Source: an uncultured Lachnospiraceae bacterium
Lineage (GTDB): Bacteria > Bacillota > Clostridia > Lachnospirales > Lachnospiraceae
DNA length: 50,335 bases
NCBI GenBank assembly: GCA_934339365.1
Contig: CAKRHW010000015.1
Span: 1 to 50,335, forward strand
Direction: 5' to 3'
In this document: in pieces, positions 8,901 to 15,696 of the stretch
Position numbering within the stretch: position 1 is the first letter of the stretch
Layout: the number at the start of each line of letters is the position of its first letter
Program-made: the position numbers and the translations under genes
The notes under the pieces: generated by a model
What the model was told of the DNA's origin: nothing
Seen by the model: only the letters and a program-made list of their open reading frames with translations
The model's database searches: none

Positions 8901-10551
8901 ATCAGCGATTTATTTAGATAAGATTAAAGCAATTAAGGCAGATGCTACAAAGATTGCAAATGTTCCATTAGGAGGATATGTTTTATCTGATACACAGCTT
9001 GATGGTGAAAAGGATGAGGACAGACCAGAAGTAAAGGTAACAGGAGTTCAGATTGTAGCAGATCAGACAAGTATTTCAGCAGGAGACTCTGTAAGACTGT
9101 ATGCTAAGATTACACCGGAAGATGCAAGTAATGATGCAGTCAGCTGGATTAGTTCAGACGAATCAGTTGCAACTGTTAATGAAAAAGGTGTAGTAACTGG
9201 TGTAAGCGAAGGAACTGCTCAGATTACGGTTATCACAAAAGATGGTGGATGTACAGATACGATAGAGATTATCGTAACAAAAGAAACCGAAGCACCAACA
9301 ACAGAAACACCGACAACGGAGCAGCCAACAACAGGAGTACAGCCAACAACAGGAGTACAGCCGACAACAGGAGTACAGCCAACAACAGGAGTACAGCCAA
9401 CAACAGGAGTACAGTCGACAACAGAAGTACAGCCAACAACAGAAGTAGAACCAACAACGGAAGTACAGCCAACAACAGAAGTAGAACCAACAACAGGGGA
9501 ACCAGAGGTACCAACAGCAACAGAGCAGCCAACAACAGGGGAACCTGAAGTACCGACAACAGGAAGCCAGCCGACAACAGGAGTACAGCCAACAACAGGA
9601 AGCCAGCCGACAACAGGAAGCCAGCCAACGACAGGAGTACAGCCAACGACGGGAGTGCAGCCAACAACAGGAGTACAGCCAACGACAGGAGTACAGCAGA
9701 CGACAGGAAGTCAGCCAACAACAGGAGTACAGCCGACGACAGGAAGCCAGCCAACAACAGGAGTACAGCCAACGACAGGAAGCCAGCCAACAACAGGAAG
9801 TCAGCCAACAACTGGAGTAGAATCAACGACAGGTGAGCCGGAAGTACCAACAACAGGTGAGCAGCCAACAACAGGGGAACCAGAGGTACCAACAGCAACG
9901 GAACAGCCAACAACAGAACAGCCAACAACCGAACAACCTGCAACAACACAGCCTGTGACAACCGCACAGCCTGCAACCAGAGCACAGGAAACAACACCAA
10001 ATGCAGGTGCATCACAGCCGAATGTAGATGCTACAGGTATTAGAGCAAACAGAACAACAGCAAACATTATTGTAGGTAAGAAAAAAGCTGTAAAAGCAAG
10101 TGTTGAGCCTGCAAATGCAACAAATAAGACGATTGTATTCTTAAGTTCTGACAGCAATATTGTTACGGTGGATGCAAATGGTGTTATGACAGGTAAGAAA
10201 CCTGGAAAAGCTGTTGTAACAATTTGTACAACGAACGGCAAGAGTGCAATAGTTAAGGTAACTGTCAGACCTGCACAGGTAAAAGGTTTGAAGAAAAAGA
10301 GCGTAAAAGCAACAAGTGTAAAGTTAACATGGAAGAAGCAGAAAAATGTAACAGGTTATATTATTTACAGAAATGTAGGAACATCAAAGAAATATAAATA
10401 TTACAAGACAACGAAGAAAACTTCTATGATTGTGAAGAAGTTAAAGAAAAATACTTCTTATCGATTCAAAGTAAGAGCTTATAAGAGTGCTTCAGGAAAA
10501 ATAACAGGTGCTTGTTCAGACGCAGTAAAAGTAAAAACTAAGAGAAAATAA
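2956..10551 (+). CDS. Bifunctional modular beta-mannanase, GH5 and GH26 on one chain (2531 aa)
   Basis: This is a secreted enzyme predicted to cut beta-mannan with two catalytic domains. A signal peptide (about residues 1-31, ending SFAA) is followed by GH5 (about 50-485; GTNNYY motif, acid/base E247 in NEP, nucleophile E375 in EEFG, GH5_7-like). Next come two X2-like domains (about 489-678), a carbohydrate-binding domain starting DFESYADSD (680-840) and a Thr-rich linker (849-927). Two related mannanase-type carbohydrate-binding domains (931-1112 and 1121-1305) precede GH26 (about 1334-1715; acid/base E1500 in RPLHE, nucleophile E1610 in AEAG). An Ig-like domain, another carbohydrate-binding domain (1818-1994), BIg2 (2026-2110), a TTGVQP/TTGSQP linker and a BIg2-Fn3 tail complete it. 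The start follows AAGAGGAGG. Exact CBM families are uncertain. All catalytic residues seen are intact. Confidence 0.92.
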   Translation: MRQNRKRRTLAVVTAVTMMVSSIMPMTSFAAQDSADDSQKTVQTTATKDASEFVSTNGTKFWYQGGEFYYCGTNNYYINFKSKKDVEKVFEGAEEMGITVLRTWGHLDAGTIQKGQTNNGKQVFTDSADGSGEKDGVYYQYWDPDLNKPVVNETETGIQHLDYVIAQAKKHNVKLIITFTNNWKDFGGQEQYVKWAGLTKKDDFYTDETIKGWYKDYVKTLLNHENVFTGEKYKDDPTIFAWELCNEPRCDTDSYCKNDILYNWEKEMSAYVKSIDSNHMVASGDEGFFNYEYNSSDVPEGADANGYIWHGSNGVDYDKLITIPDIDFGTPHLYIKDWNMGGNGGDVGVESDVDAWVRHHATVTHNNDKPIILEEFGYNKEKEGVTFPTIDGFFTWMYGETDKYDYGGTNFWMLADLVEGDGQETNVPYKNYDGFNIYSCTLEDLAAAGVTSEEKIKMVEERLPANAIIKEQCEKMAAKVDNNGISPASITTDLAKPTAQDVNVKLQTGAKLQQITMNGKPLTTSDYTVTDNKVTFSSVFLSGLEDGYHYVTFEFSQGKNLELEINVTDSRVKNAEVSGVSADFFDKNPNVAKNLKIAVKVNDGGKLKGVKLRGEGSNRTDLKEGTEYTYTEENGQGIVTILANYLVKLAGDSATFELDYTKGTDPCKTIRLKNTTGLDIVDDFESYADSDALNEKWQKDNYGSHAVGELVTDVTDSKAMKYDYELGNYCGLSKTLDSVEAESFEGVQFYYKPDNSAQDLIIQIKDSAKNVWEAHMTITGTEGKVVKIPFSEFKGKEGNYTEGDSIAKSVMKSFAIYVNKVENFNGKGSLYFDDIKFYASDSDYIPGPDIPETTTVAETTVEATTAEETTVAETTAEATTEEETTAAATTAAETTTEETTKATEETTPATEKPTKENPTSATEDEIPTAEDVEIIDSFATHSENMEGVNGWTGVRGFSYSNGGSDSNASVSVDYSTDKKALEVALDYSANAAQSWSEARIGKTYGTDLKVSKKYLGYTITYPAALDGCYKTKIALMNAEGDSEKDVFTQEGKIYEKCKIYNKATGMYTVLAYVPLKEAVTFNRMYISLVGSNTDFKGDIYIKDIRAFDEMPVYVPPTEGLIYLLDDFSKCDPNKVQQGYINNWKPLQGWQYSAGKTGSNGQEPTVIKYDKQRQALEVQLDYTKDSDKSWSEAKINTWMDQGKELDISQTNQLRFDVTYPKEFDGFGVKIFANNYQVNNGAALIEAEASIKDKDKVDNGDGTITATVKVGYMKGITTPLNSICIGFVGKYSDFKGSIYVDNAEIWAVNVGVDLPATSGKVTSVDTSKMPESVQMADGDITKEAAAAYAYLKGVVNDGKVLFGHQNDNSRTVAGGQSDTKDITGSFSGVVAYDSLAITGSELGVTTAEGLAKTVASSKEAAAAGSIISISTHMPNFVTMKKEGSSDFSKYGFESSKDLTGDCAANILPGKPCNDLYNKYLDIIVDYAKAMEGTPIIFRPLHENNGGWFWWGSSCTAETYKALYRYTVDYLQSKGVHNFIYEYSPNGPIMTEEQFLSRYPGDEYVDVLAFDYYDDYNEGATTLNESFFKNLDTSCKVIKNLADKKGKVAVIAEAGVRVTKASGDSNGLLEEDNPIKGLDWYNKVNNVAAENGMAYFLLWANFSNQNFYVPYLVDKGKCQELGPDFVKFYDNDTSVFADGTNYKEALEKEVKATSYSGVCGYMVDPVNFQEITEPTTFLASAKNAQKVEYKIYRDSNDTDPVIVEAKKNTSSGMYEAQITADVLEKIGKVEIANVALVGDDTQIALAKYVSFGTKKAVAPAGTIDNFDYYYGDAEYLESKYCGSNSSGGCSSSLALSKKGAKDGTYAGKFSYSLAHTGSESWTGVGRALEVTDYSKDSEGNATNAISMWVVPDGEGQKFVFQVVSNGFEFEAFLTDFMKGTEPQYVTIPFSALKPKVTGKVFDPGNITQMYFYCNSIYGSDPYNVESAIYLDKIKAIKADATKIANVPLGGYVLSDTQLDGEKDEDRPEVKVTGVQIVADQTSISAGDSVRLYAKITPEDASNDAVSWISSDESVATVNEKGVVTGVSEGTAQITVITKDGGCTDTIEIIVTKETEAPTTETPTTEQPTTGVQPTTGVQPTTGVQPTTGVQPTTGVQSTTEVQPTTEVEPTTEVQPTTEVEPTTGEPEVPTATEQPTTGEPEVPTTGSQPTTGVQPTTGSQPTTGSQPTTGVQPTTGVQPTTGVQPTTGVQQTTGSQPTTGVQPTTGSQPTTGVQPTTGSQPTTGSQPTTGVESTTGEPEVPTTGEQPTTGEPEVPTATEQPTTEQPTTEQPATTQPVTTAQPATRAQETTPNAGASQPNVDATGIRANRTTANIIVGKKKAVKASVEPANATNKTIVFLSSDSNIVTVDANGVMTGKKPGKAVVTICTTNGKSAIVKVTVRPAQVKGLKKKSVKATSVKLTWKKQKNVTGYIIYRNVGTSKKYKYYKTTKKTSMIVKKLKKNTSYRFKVRAYKSASGKITGACSDAVKVKTKRK
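5500..5735 (+). repeat. Thr/Glu/Ala-rich coding linker
   Basis: Irregular ETTVAETT-like and ETTAEATT-like units encode about 78 residues between the GH5 half and the GH26 half of the mannanase. It is less regular than the other arrays in this window and probably acts as a flexible spacer. Confidence 0.75.
9295..9990 (+). repeat. Coding tandem array of 18-bp TTGVQP/TTGSQP units
   Basis: More than thirty short Thr/Pro units, mainly PTTGVQ and PTTGSQ with EPEVPT interruptions, link the first BIg2 domain to the C-terminal BIg2-Fn3 tail. The 18-base periodicity and near-identical units suggest length variability by slippage. It is coding throughout and in frame. Confidence 0.9.
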
Positions 10552-10569
10552 TATCTTTTTAGGTTAGAA

Positions 10570-10620
10570 AGTGCTATGCATAAGCAGATTTTTATCTGCT
10601 TGTGTCATAGCATTTTTTTT
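10570..10620 (+). terminator. Rho-independent terminator of the mannanase gene
   Basis: The arm at 10570-10589 (GTGCTATG, then AAGCAGAT) pairs with about 10594-10614 (ATCTGCTT, then CATAGCAT), with one bulge, and a run of eight T follows. It lies 18 bases after the stop codon. Confidence 0.85.
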
Positions 10621-10657
10621 CGTCTTTAGAGGAAGTTCCACTATTTTGTGAAAAGAC

Positions 10658-10686
10658 TAGACAAAATGAATCAAACTATATATAAT
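10658..10686 (+). promoter_or_regulatory. Sigma-A promoter of the Tad pilus operon
   Basis: TAGACA at 10658-10663 and a perfect TATAAT at 10681-10686 are separated by 17 bases. The leader then holds a 9-bp stem (10700-10708 with 10721-10729) just ahead of the AGGAAGGGAG ribosome site of the first gene. Confidence 0.75.
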
Positions 10687-10747
10687 GTGAGTACATTGAA
10701 AACGGGAATTAATAAATGAGTTCCTGTTTGAAAGGAAGGGAGATGGT

Positions 10748-11284
10748 GTGAATGAATGGTTGGAGTTAATGGTAGTAGCAATCCATTTGCTAGGGGCTAT
10801 GTGTATGGATTATAAAAGGGGCAAGGTTTCGAATCATTTGATTATTAGTGGAATTATGTGTACATGCCTGATTCATTGGAATGTCTATGGATGGAAGGGA
10901 CTTGGAATGTCACTGATTGGAATGACGATTCCATTGATTCTGTTTTATCCGCTATTTCAGATGAAAGTATTGGGTGGTGGAGATATTAAGCTTTTTGTCA
11001 TGATTGCATGTCTTGGGAATCTGTCTTTTTTCTTTCGTGTTGTACTGGCAGCTTTTTTAGCAGGTGCAATCGGAAGTTTTGTGAAGATGGTAAGGAGACG
11101 GGAACTTTTTGCACGTATGAAGAATTTATATCGGAATGTGAATAGGATTTATATTATGGGGCTTACCCGTTATGAGAATTATGCACAGGATCAGCAGGCG
11201 AATGTCATTCCATTTGCAGGAGCAATCTTTTGTGGATATCTTGTGGTGATGATCCTGCAGATTTTGAAGACAGGTCAGGGGTGA
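10748..11284 (+). CDS. Prepilin peptidase, A24 family (TadV/CpaA-like), first copy
   Basis: This integral membrane aspartic protease is predicted to remove the leader of class III prepilins. It has 178 residues and several hydrophobic segments. The two A24 catalytic aspartates are present: D21 in MDYKRGK and D79 in GGGDIK. The start is GTG, placed after AGGAAGGGAG. It is the first gene of the pilus operon, and a second A24 protein lies eight genes downstream. The sequence between D79 and the C-terminus includes a basic cytoplasmic stretch (VRRRELFARMK). Family assignment is firm; which substrates it prefers is not known. Confidence 0.88.
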   Translation: MNEWLELMVVAIHLLGAMCMDYKRGKVSNHLIISGIMCTCLIHWNVYGWKGLGMSLIGMTIPLILFYPLFQMKVLGGGDIKLFVMIACLGNLSFFFRVVLAAFLAGAIGSFVKMVRRRELFARMKNLYRNVNRIYIMGLTRYENYAQDQQANVIPFAGAIFCGYLVVMILQILKTGQG

Positions 11285-11289
11285 TAGGA

Positions 11290-12294
11290 ATGAAGAGATT
11301 AGTTATATTTGATAAGAATGAAGAATACGCCAGAGAACTGGCAGAATATCTGAATGAGAGTGTAGGAAAGAAGAGTCATAGGGAACGTTTTTCCGTTCAT
11401 TTATTTACAGAAGTTTCTGCACTGCTTGAATACTGCGGGAAGCAGCAGACAGATATTTTACTTTTATCTGAACCGGTTTCAGAAGAAGAACAAAAGCAGT
11501 TTGAGATGGTTCAGGCGAAGAAGAAATTATTTTTAACAGAAGTAAATTTAGAAGAAGAGGGGAAGGTGTATAAGTATCAGTCAGCTGAGAAGATTTTAAG
11601 AATTGTGACAGACACGAGAAGAGAAGAAAAAGAATTTTTAAAGAAAAAAGAAGAGAATCAGATTTACGGAGTGTATGCACCAACAGGCAGATGTGGGAAG
11701 ACTTCTTTTGCATTAGCACTTGCAAAGCAATTGTCAGAACAAGATTCAGCGTTGTTTCTTTCCATGGACACATTTTCTGTTTTGAAGAAAGTATTACCGA
11801 ATCAGACAGGAATGGATTTATCAGATTTGATGTATTTTGCCTTGCAGGGACGGGAAGAGATTTACCGTCAGTGTAAGAAATGTATCAATGAGATGGAAGG
11901 AATGCAGTATATCTTGCCGGCAAGTGGTGCGAATGTTTTCAGTGAATTAGATCAAAAACAGTGGGAGACGTTATTTATAAATCTGATAGATGCATCGAAG
12001 AACCAGTATCTTGTGATAGATTTTGGAACCGGAATAGAGAAAATCTGGGAGATGCTTTCTGTCTGTGACTGTATTTTAATGCCTTGTTTAGAAGATGAGG
12101 ATGGAAAGGTAATGGAATTTGAAGAGTTTTTGCTGCAAAGCGGAAGGGAGGAATTATATGACAGGATTTTGAAGATTCATGTACCGAAGGAAAGCTGTTT
12201 GGGAATGGTTGAGCTAAGACAGATTTTCTGGGGCGAGTTAAAGAGTATGGCACAATATTATCTGACAGGAGAAGGGTGCAAAAGTAGAGCGTAA
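11290..12294 (+). CDS. tadZ: TadZ/CpaE-like pilus assembly ATPase-related protein
   Basis: The protein (334 aa) has an N-terminal receiver-like half (MKRLVIFDKNEEYAREL, about residues 1-115) and a MinD/ParA-like P-loop half starting near YGVYAPTGRCGKTSFA. TadZ proteins place the Tad machine in the cell. The phosphate loop PTGRCGKT departs from the usual KGGxGKT because the signature first lysine is missing, which is common in TadZ-type proteins. The ATG at 11290 is chosen; a longer frame from 11230 would overlap the prepilin peptidase by 55 bases and has no matching ribosome site. It sits directly before the TadA motor gene. Confidence 0.8.
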   Translation: MKRLVIFDKNEEYARELAEYLNESVGKKSHRERFSVHLFTEVSALLEYCGKQQTDILLLSEPVSEEEQKQFEMVQAKKKLFLTEVNLEEEGKVYKYQSAEKILRIVTDTRREEKEFLKKKEENQIYGVYAPTGRCGKTSFALALAKQLSEQDSALFLSMDTFSVLKKVLPNQTGMDLSDLMYFALQGREEIYRQCKKCINEMEGMQYILPASGANVFSELDQKQWETLFINLIDASKNQYLVIDFGTGIEKIWEMLSVCDCILMPCLEDEDGKVMEFEEFLLQSGREELYDRILKIHVPKESCLGMVELRQIFWGELKSMAQYYLTGEGCKSRA

Positions 12295-12312
12295 GTTTAG
12301 AAAAAGGGGCAA

Positions 12313-13518
12313 ATGATGAAGTATGATTTTGAAGTATTGAGACAGAGGGTATTAGAACAGATTGATATGTCCACACAGATAGAGGATGCAGAGATCTATG
12401 AATTAATCGACCGGTTTGTACTAGAAGAAGGGAAAAAACAATATTTGTCAATTAGTGAGAAACGGAATTTAAGGAGAGATTTGTATTCATCTATTTGTGG
12501 ACTAGACATTCTGCAGGGAATTCTAGACGATGACGAAGTGACAGAGATTATGGTGAATGGTATGCAGCCTATTTTTGTAGAAAAGGATGGGAAGCTTCAA
12601 GAGACGAAAAAGCAGTTTGGTTCTAAGGAAAGACTTGAGAATGTGATTCAACAGATTGTAGCAAAAGTGAACCGAAGAGTGAACGAGAGTACTCCCATTG
12701 TGGATGCAAGATTAGCAGATGGTTCTCGTGTGAATATTGTATTATCACCAATTGCATTAGACGGGCCGATTATTACCATCCGTAAATTTTCCAGAGAACC
12801 TGTCTCTATGGAAAAATTAATTTCATGGGGATCGATTACAAGAGAAGCAGCAGAATTTTTAGAAAATCTGGTAAAAAGGAGATATAACATTTTTATCAGT
12901 GGTGGAACTGGATCTGGAAAGACAACATTTTTAAATGCATTATCAAATTATGTTCCAAAGGATGAAAGAATTATTACAATTGAAGATTCGGCAGAATTAC
13001 AGATTCAGGGAGTGAAGAATCTTGTGCGGTTAGAAAGCAGGGAGGCAAATACGGAAGGAGAAAATGCTGTATCGATGAAAGATTTAATTAAGTCGAGTCT
13101 TCGTATGAGGCCGTCAAGAATAATCGTTGGTGAAGTACGTGGTGAGGAGGCATTAGATATGCTTCAGGCAATGAATACCGGGCATGATGGATCTTTGTCT
13201 ACCGGACATAGTAACAGTGCAAAAGATATGCTTACAAGATTAGAGACTATGGTTTTAATGGCTGTGGATATGCCAATCGAGGCAATTCGGAATCAAATTG
13301 CATCAGCACTAGATGTGATTGTACATTTAGGAAGAATGAGAGATAAAAGCAGAAAAGTATTAGAGATTACAGAGGTATGTGGAATGCAAAACGGGCAGAT
13401 TTTATTAAATCCGTTATTTCGATATGTGGAAACAGAGAAAACTTCTGAGGATAAAAAATCAAATTTGAAACAGGAAGGAGGATTGATTCGGGTGAATGAA
13501 CAAAAGAAAAATAAATAA
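12313..13518 (+). CDS. tadA: TadA/CpaF-type secretion ATPase
   Basis: This 401-aa hexameric ATPase is predicted to power pilus extension from the cytoplasmic face. Seen in the sequence are Walker A GGTGSGKT at residues 197-204, the Asp-box region IITIEDSAELQ, Walker B IIVGEVRGEE, and the NTGHDGSLSTGHSN histidine box, in the order typical of CpaF. The N-terminal helical region about 1-70 precedes the conserved core. The start follows AAGGGG. The 3' end overlaps the next gene by 23 bases, indicating translational coupling with the TadB platform protein. Confidence 0.93.
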   Translation: MMKYDFEVLRQRVLEQIDMSTQIEDAEIYELIDRFVLEEGKKQYLSISEKRNLRRDLYSSICGLDILQGILDDDEVTEIMVNGMQPIFVEKDGKLQETKKQFGSKERLENVIQQIVAKVNRRVNESTPIVDARLADGSRVNIVLSPIALDGPIITIRKFSREPVSMEKLISWGSITREAAEFLENLVKRRYNIFISGGTGSGKTTFLNALSNYVPKDERIITIEDSAELQIQGVKNLVRLESREANTEGENAVSMKDLIKSSLRMRPSRIIVGEVRGEEALDMLQAMNTGHDGSLSTGHSNSAKDMLTRLETMVLMAVDMPIEAIRNQIASALDVIVHLGRMRDKSRKVLEITEVCGMQNGQILLNPLFRYVETEKTSEDKKSNLKQEGGLIRVNEQKKNK

Positions 13519-14224
13519 AGGAGAATGGGGAACCATTTTGTATTCTCTGGGGATTTGTTTTGGACTTGGATATATCTTTTATAATCGGTTCTGGGTAGGA
13601 CTTGTGTTATTGCCGCTTGGTATTTTCGTTTATAAGAGTAAAAAAGAACAGAGAAAAAAAGAGAGAAAATTGCGGTTACTAGAGGAATTTAAGAATTTTA
13701 TCAATGCTTTATCTGGTGCATTGTCAGCAGGATATTCATTAGAAAATGCAACGATAGAAGGGTATAAGGAATTGCAGTATCTGTACGGGAAGGAGTGTGA
13801 ACTTGGCGGGAAAATACGATACGTGATTCAACAGATTAAGTTAAATCAGTCTTTTTCAGAGGCAATGACAGAACTCGGAGAAGAGACAAAAGTGGAGGAA
13901 ATTCGTTCCTTTGCGAGGATGATTGCTGAGACAAAGAAGTCTGGTGGCAATTTGAAAGAACTGATAAGAAGCTGTGCATTAGAAATTAGTGGGAAAATAG
14001 AAAATCGAAGAGAGATTGAAAAATTTTTAAATGGAAGAAGATATGAACAGCAGGTCATGAATCTGGTTCCATTGGGGATGATTCTGTACGTAAAAACGAC
14101 CTCGTATGAGATGTTTGGAGTATTATATGAAACTCTGACAGGAATGATAGTCATGACAATTTGTTTCAGCATCTATATTGCAGCAGTATTGTTATCGAAA
14201 AAAATTATGCAGATTGAAGCGTAG
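13496..14224 (+). CDS. tadB: TadB-like inner membrane platform protein (T2SSF)
   Basis: The 242-aa membrane protein has two N-terminal hydrophobic segments (about residues 12-45), a cytoplasmic T2SSF domain (ALSGALSAGYSLENA, about 65-190, then KKSGGNL) and two C-terminal segments (about 190-240). It would form the platform with TadC and contact the TadA motor. An in-frame stop at 13484 fixes the start at ATG 13496, with AAGGAGG 14 bases upstream. The start lies inside the end of tadA. Confidence 0.87.
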   Translation: MNKRKINKGEWGTILYSLGICFGLGYIFYNRFWVGLVLLPLGIFVYKSKKEQRKKERKLRLLEEFKNFINALSGALSAGYSLENATIEGYKELQYLYGKECELGGKIRYVIQQIKLNQSFSEAMTELGEETKVEEIRSFARMIAETKKSGGNLKELIRSCALEISGKIENRREIEKFLNGRRYEQQVMNLVPLGMILYVKTTSYEMFGVLYETLTGMIVMTICFSIYIAAVLLSKKIMQIEA

Positions 14225-14249
14225 AGAAATATGGGATTGAGGACTGTGT

Positions 14250-15506
14250 ATGAAGATAGACGAAAGTTTAAAGATGTTATATGTAAAAGATGACGTGAAA
14301 GAAATAAAGCATCAATACTTGAAACAAAAAAAGAAAAAATGTTTGCTTATTTTGATTTGTGGACTGATTCTTAGCGGAATTTTATGGGGAAAAAGAGAGA
14401 GTAAGACAGAAGATCAGATGCACAGGGCAGAGTATGGAATGGCAGAAAAAGAAGAAAAAATATCTGTCAAAATAGAGAAGGGGAAGGAAGAGATCGACAC
14501 TGTTTTAGAGGCAAAATTAGAAGCTGTGAAGTGGACAAAAGAAGAAATTCGACAGGAACTTTTAAAGAATAAAGAGAAAATTCAAAAGGAAATACTTGCT
14601 GAAAATAAAAGTGCAGATGAAATTACAGGCCCTTTGAATCTTATGAAAGAAATTGGTTCGTATGGTACAACGGTATATTGGGAACTTCCAGATAGTGAAA
14701 GAGTGGAAGCAGATGGAACAATTCATCAGAAAGGAATTCAGGATGGTGGAGAAATTGTAACATTGCTTGCACGTTTAAAATTGGAAAATGAAGAGGAAAC
14801 AGTTGAAATTCCATTAAAAATTATGCCGGAAACATGGGAACAGAAATTTCAAAGAGATTTTGAAAGTGCACTAAATGAAGATCCCTATAACCTAGACGTT
14901 CGGCTGCCTAAAGAAGTAGATGGAATAAAAATTACAGCAGGTAAAAAGAGTGACCGTCGTTTTTTATATGTGATGTTTGTATCCATTTTGCTGAGTATAG
15001 GTTTTGCATATGTACAGGATCAGAAACTGATGCAGAAAGCAGAAGAGAGAAATCAGCAATTGCAGGAGGATTATGCAGATCTTGTGAGCACACTTCTGTT
15101 ATATATGCAGGCAGGTTTAAGTGTAGAAAAAAGCATGGGCAGGATGATAGAAGAATATGAGAAAAGAAAAAGATTTCGTTATGCATATGAAGAAATTAAG
15201 CTTGTTTTAAATAAGATTCATCATGGAGTCGCTCAGGTAGAAGCATTTGCCCAATTAGGAAACCGTTGTAATTTAAAGAGTTATTTAAAATTGGCGAATC
15301 TCATGACACAGAGTTTGAGAAAAGGAAATCGGGAAATGGCAGATTTACTACATGAAGAGGTACTAAATGGAATGGAAGAGAAAAAAGCCTTTCTGCTAAA
15401 AAGAGGTGAAGAGGCTGCAACAAAAATGTTATTTCCAATGATGTTACTGTTAATTGTAGTAATGATGATTGTGATTATTCCGGCATTTTTAAGTATGCAG
15501 TTTTAA
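14250..15506 (+). CDS. tadC: TadC-like platform protein with a large extracytoplasmic insert
   Basis: This 418-aa protein carries the second T2SSF domain (DLVSTLLLYMQAGLSVEKS, about residues 275-385) and a last hydrophobic segment (MMLLLIVVMMIVIIPAF). TadC proteins are normally near 300 aa. Here about 190 residues sit between the first hydrophobic segment (30-47) and the second (about 229-250). Part of that insert (125-194) reads like an atrophied bacterial Ig domain: a VYWELPDS strand, an EADGTI turn, VTLLARLKL, and a closing VEIPLKIMP strand. By topology the insert should face outside. The start follows a weak GAGG. It lies between tadB and the pilin gene. Confidence 0.83.
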   Translation: MKIDESLKMLYVKDDVKEIKHQYLKQKKKKCLLILICGLILSGILWGKRESKTEDQMHRAEYGMAEKEEKISVKIEKGKEEIDTVLEAKLEAVKWTKEEIRQELLKNKEKIQKEILAENKSADEITGPLNLMKEIGSYGTTVYWELPDSERVEADGTIHQKGIQDGGEIVTLLARLKLENEEETVEIPLKIMPETWEQKFQRDFESALNEDPYNLDVRLPKEVDGIKITAGKKSDRRFLYVMFVSILLSIGFAYVQDQKLMQKAEERNQQLQEDYADLVSTLLLYMQAGLSVEKSMGRMIEEYEKRKRFRYAYEEIKLVLNKIHHGVAQVEAFAQLGNRCNLKSYLKLANLMTQSLRKGNREMADLLHEEVLNGMEEKKAFLLKRGEEAATKMLFPMMLLLIVVMMIVIIPAFLSMQF

Positions 15507-15528
15507 AAAGAAAGGGAAGGTGGAGCAT

Positions 15529-15696
15529 ATGAATTATTTAAAAGCGTTATGGAAGGAAGAAGACGCAATGGGCGTGGTTGAAGTAGTATTAATTATAATT
15601 GTATTAGTTGGACTGGCATTGATTTTTAAGAAACAGATTTCGGAGATCGCAAATTCACTGCTTCGAAAGGTAAAAAATGAGCTTAAGAAATTCTAA
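15529..15696 (+). CDS. Flp1-like small pilin (55 aa)
   Basis: This 55-codon gene is likely the major pilin of the locus. It begins MNYLKALWKEEDAMG and has one hydrophobic helix with the prepilin-type glutamate (VVEVVLIIIVLVGLALIF), then a basic tail ending LKKF. The glutamate fits position +5 if cleavage follows A13, or +3 if it follows G15. The ATG is preceded by AAGGGAAGGTGGAG. It matches the Flp1-like family common in Clostridia. Its last 20 bases overlap the next gene. Confidence 0.85.
   Translation: MNYLKALWKEEDAMGVVEVVLIIIVLVGLALIFKKQISEIANSLLRKVKNELKKF

Noticed and set aside
9249..10015. CRISPR-like periodic repeats
   Set aside because: The 18-bp units are contiguous, in frame and encode a Thr/Pro linker; there are no spacers or cas genes.
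11230..11289. Earlier start for the tadZ-like gene
   Set aside because: It overlaps the prepilin peptidase by 55 bases and the added residues do not resemble the family; GGTGATAGGA precedes the ATG at 11290.
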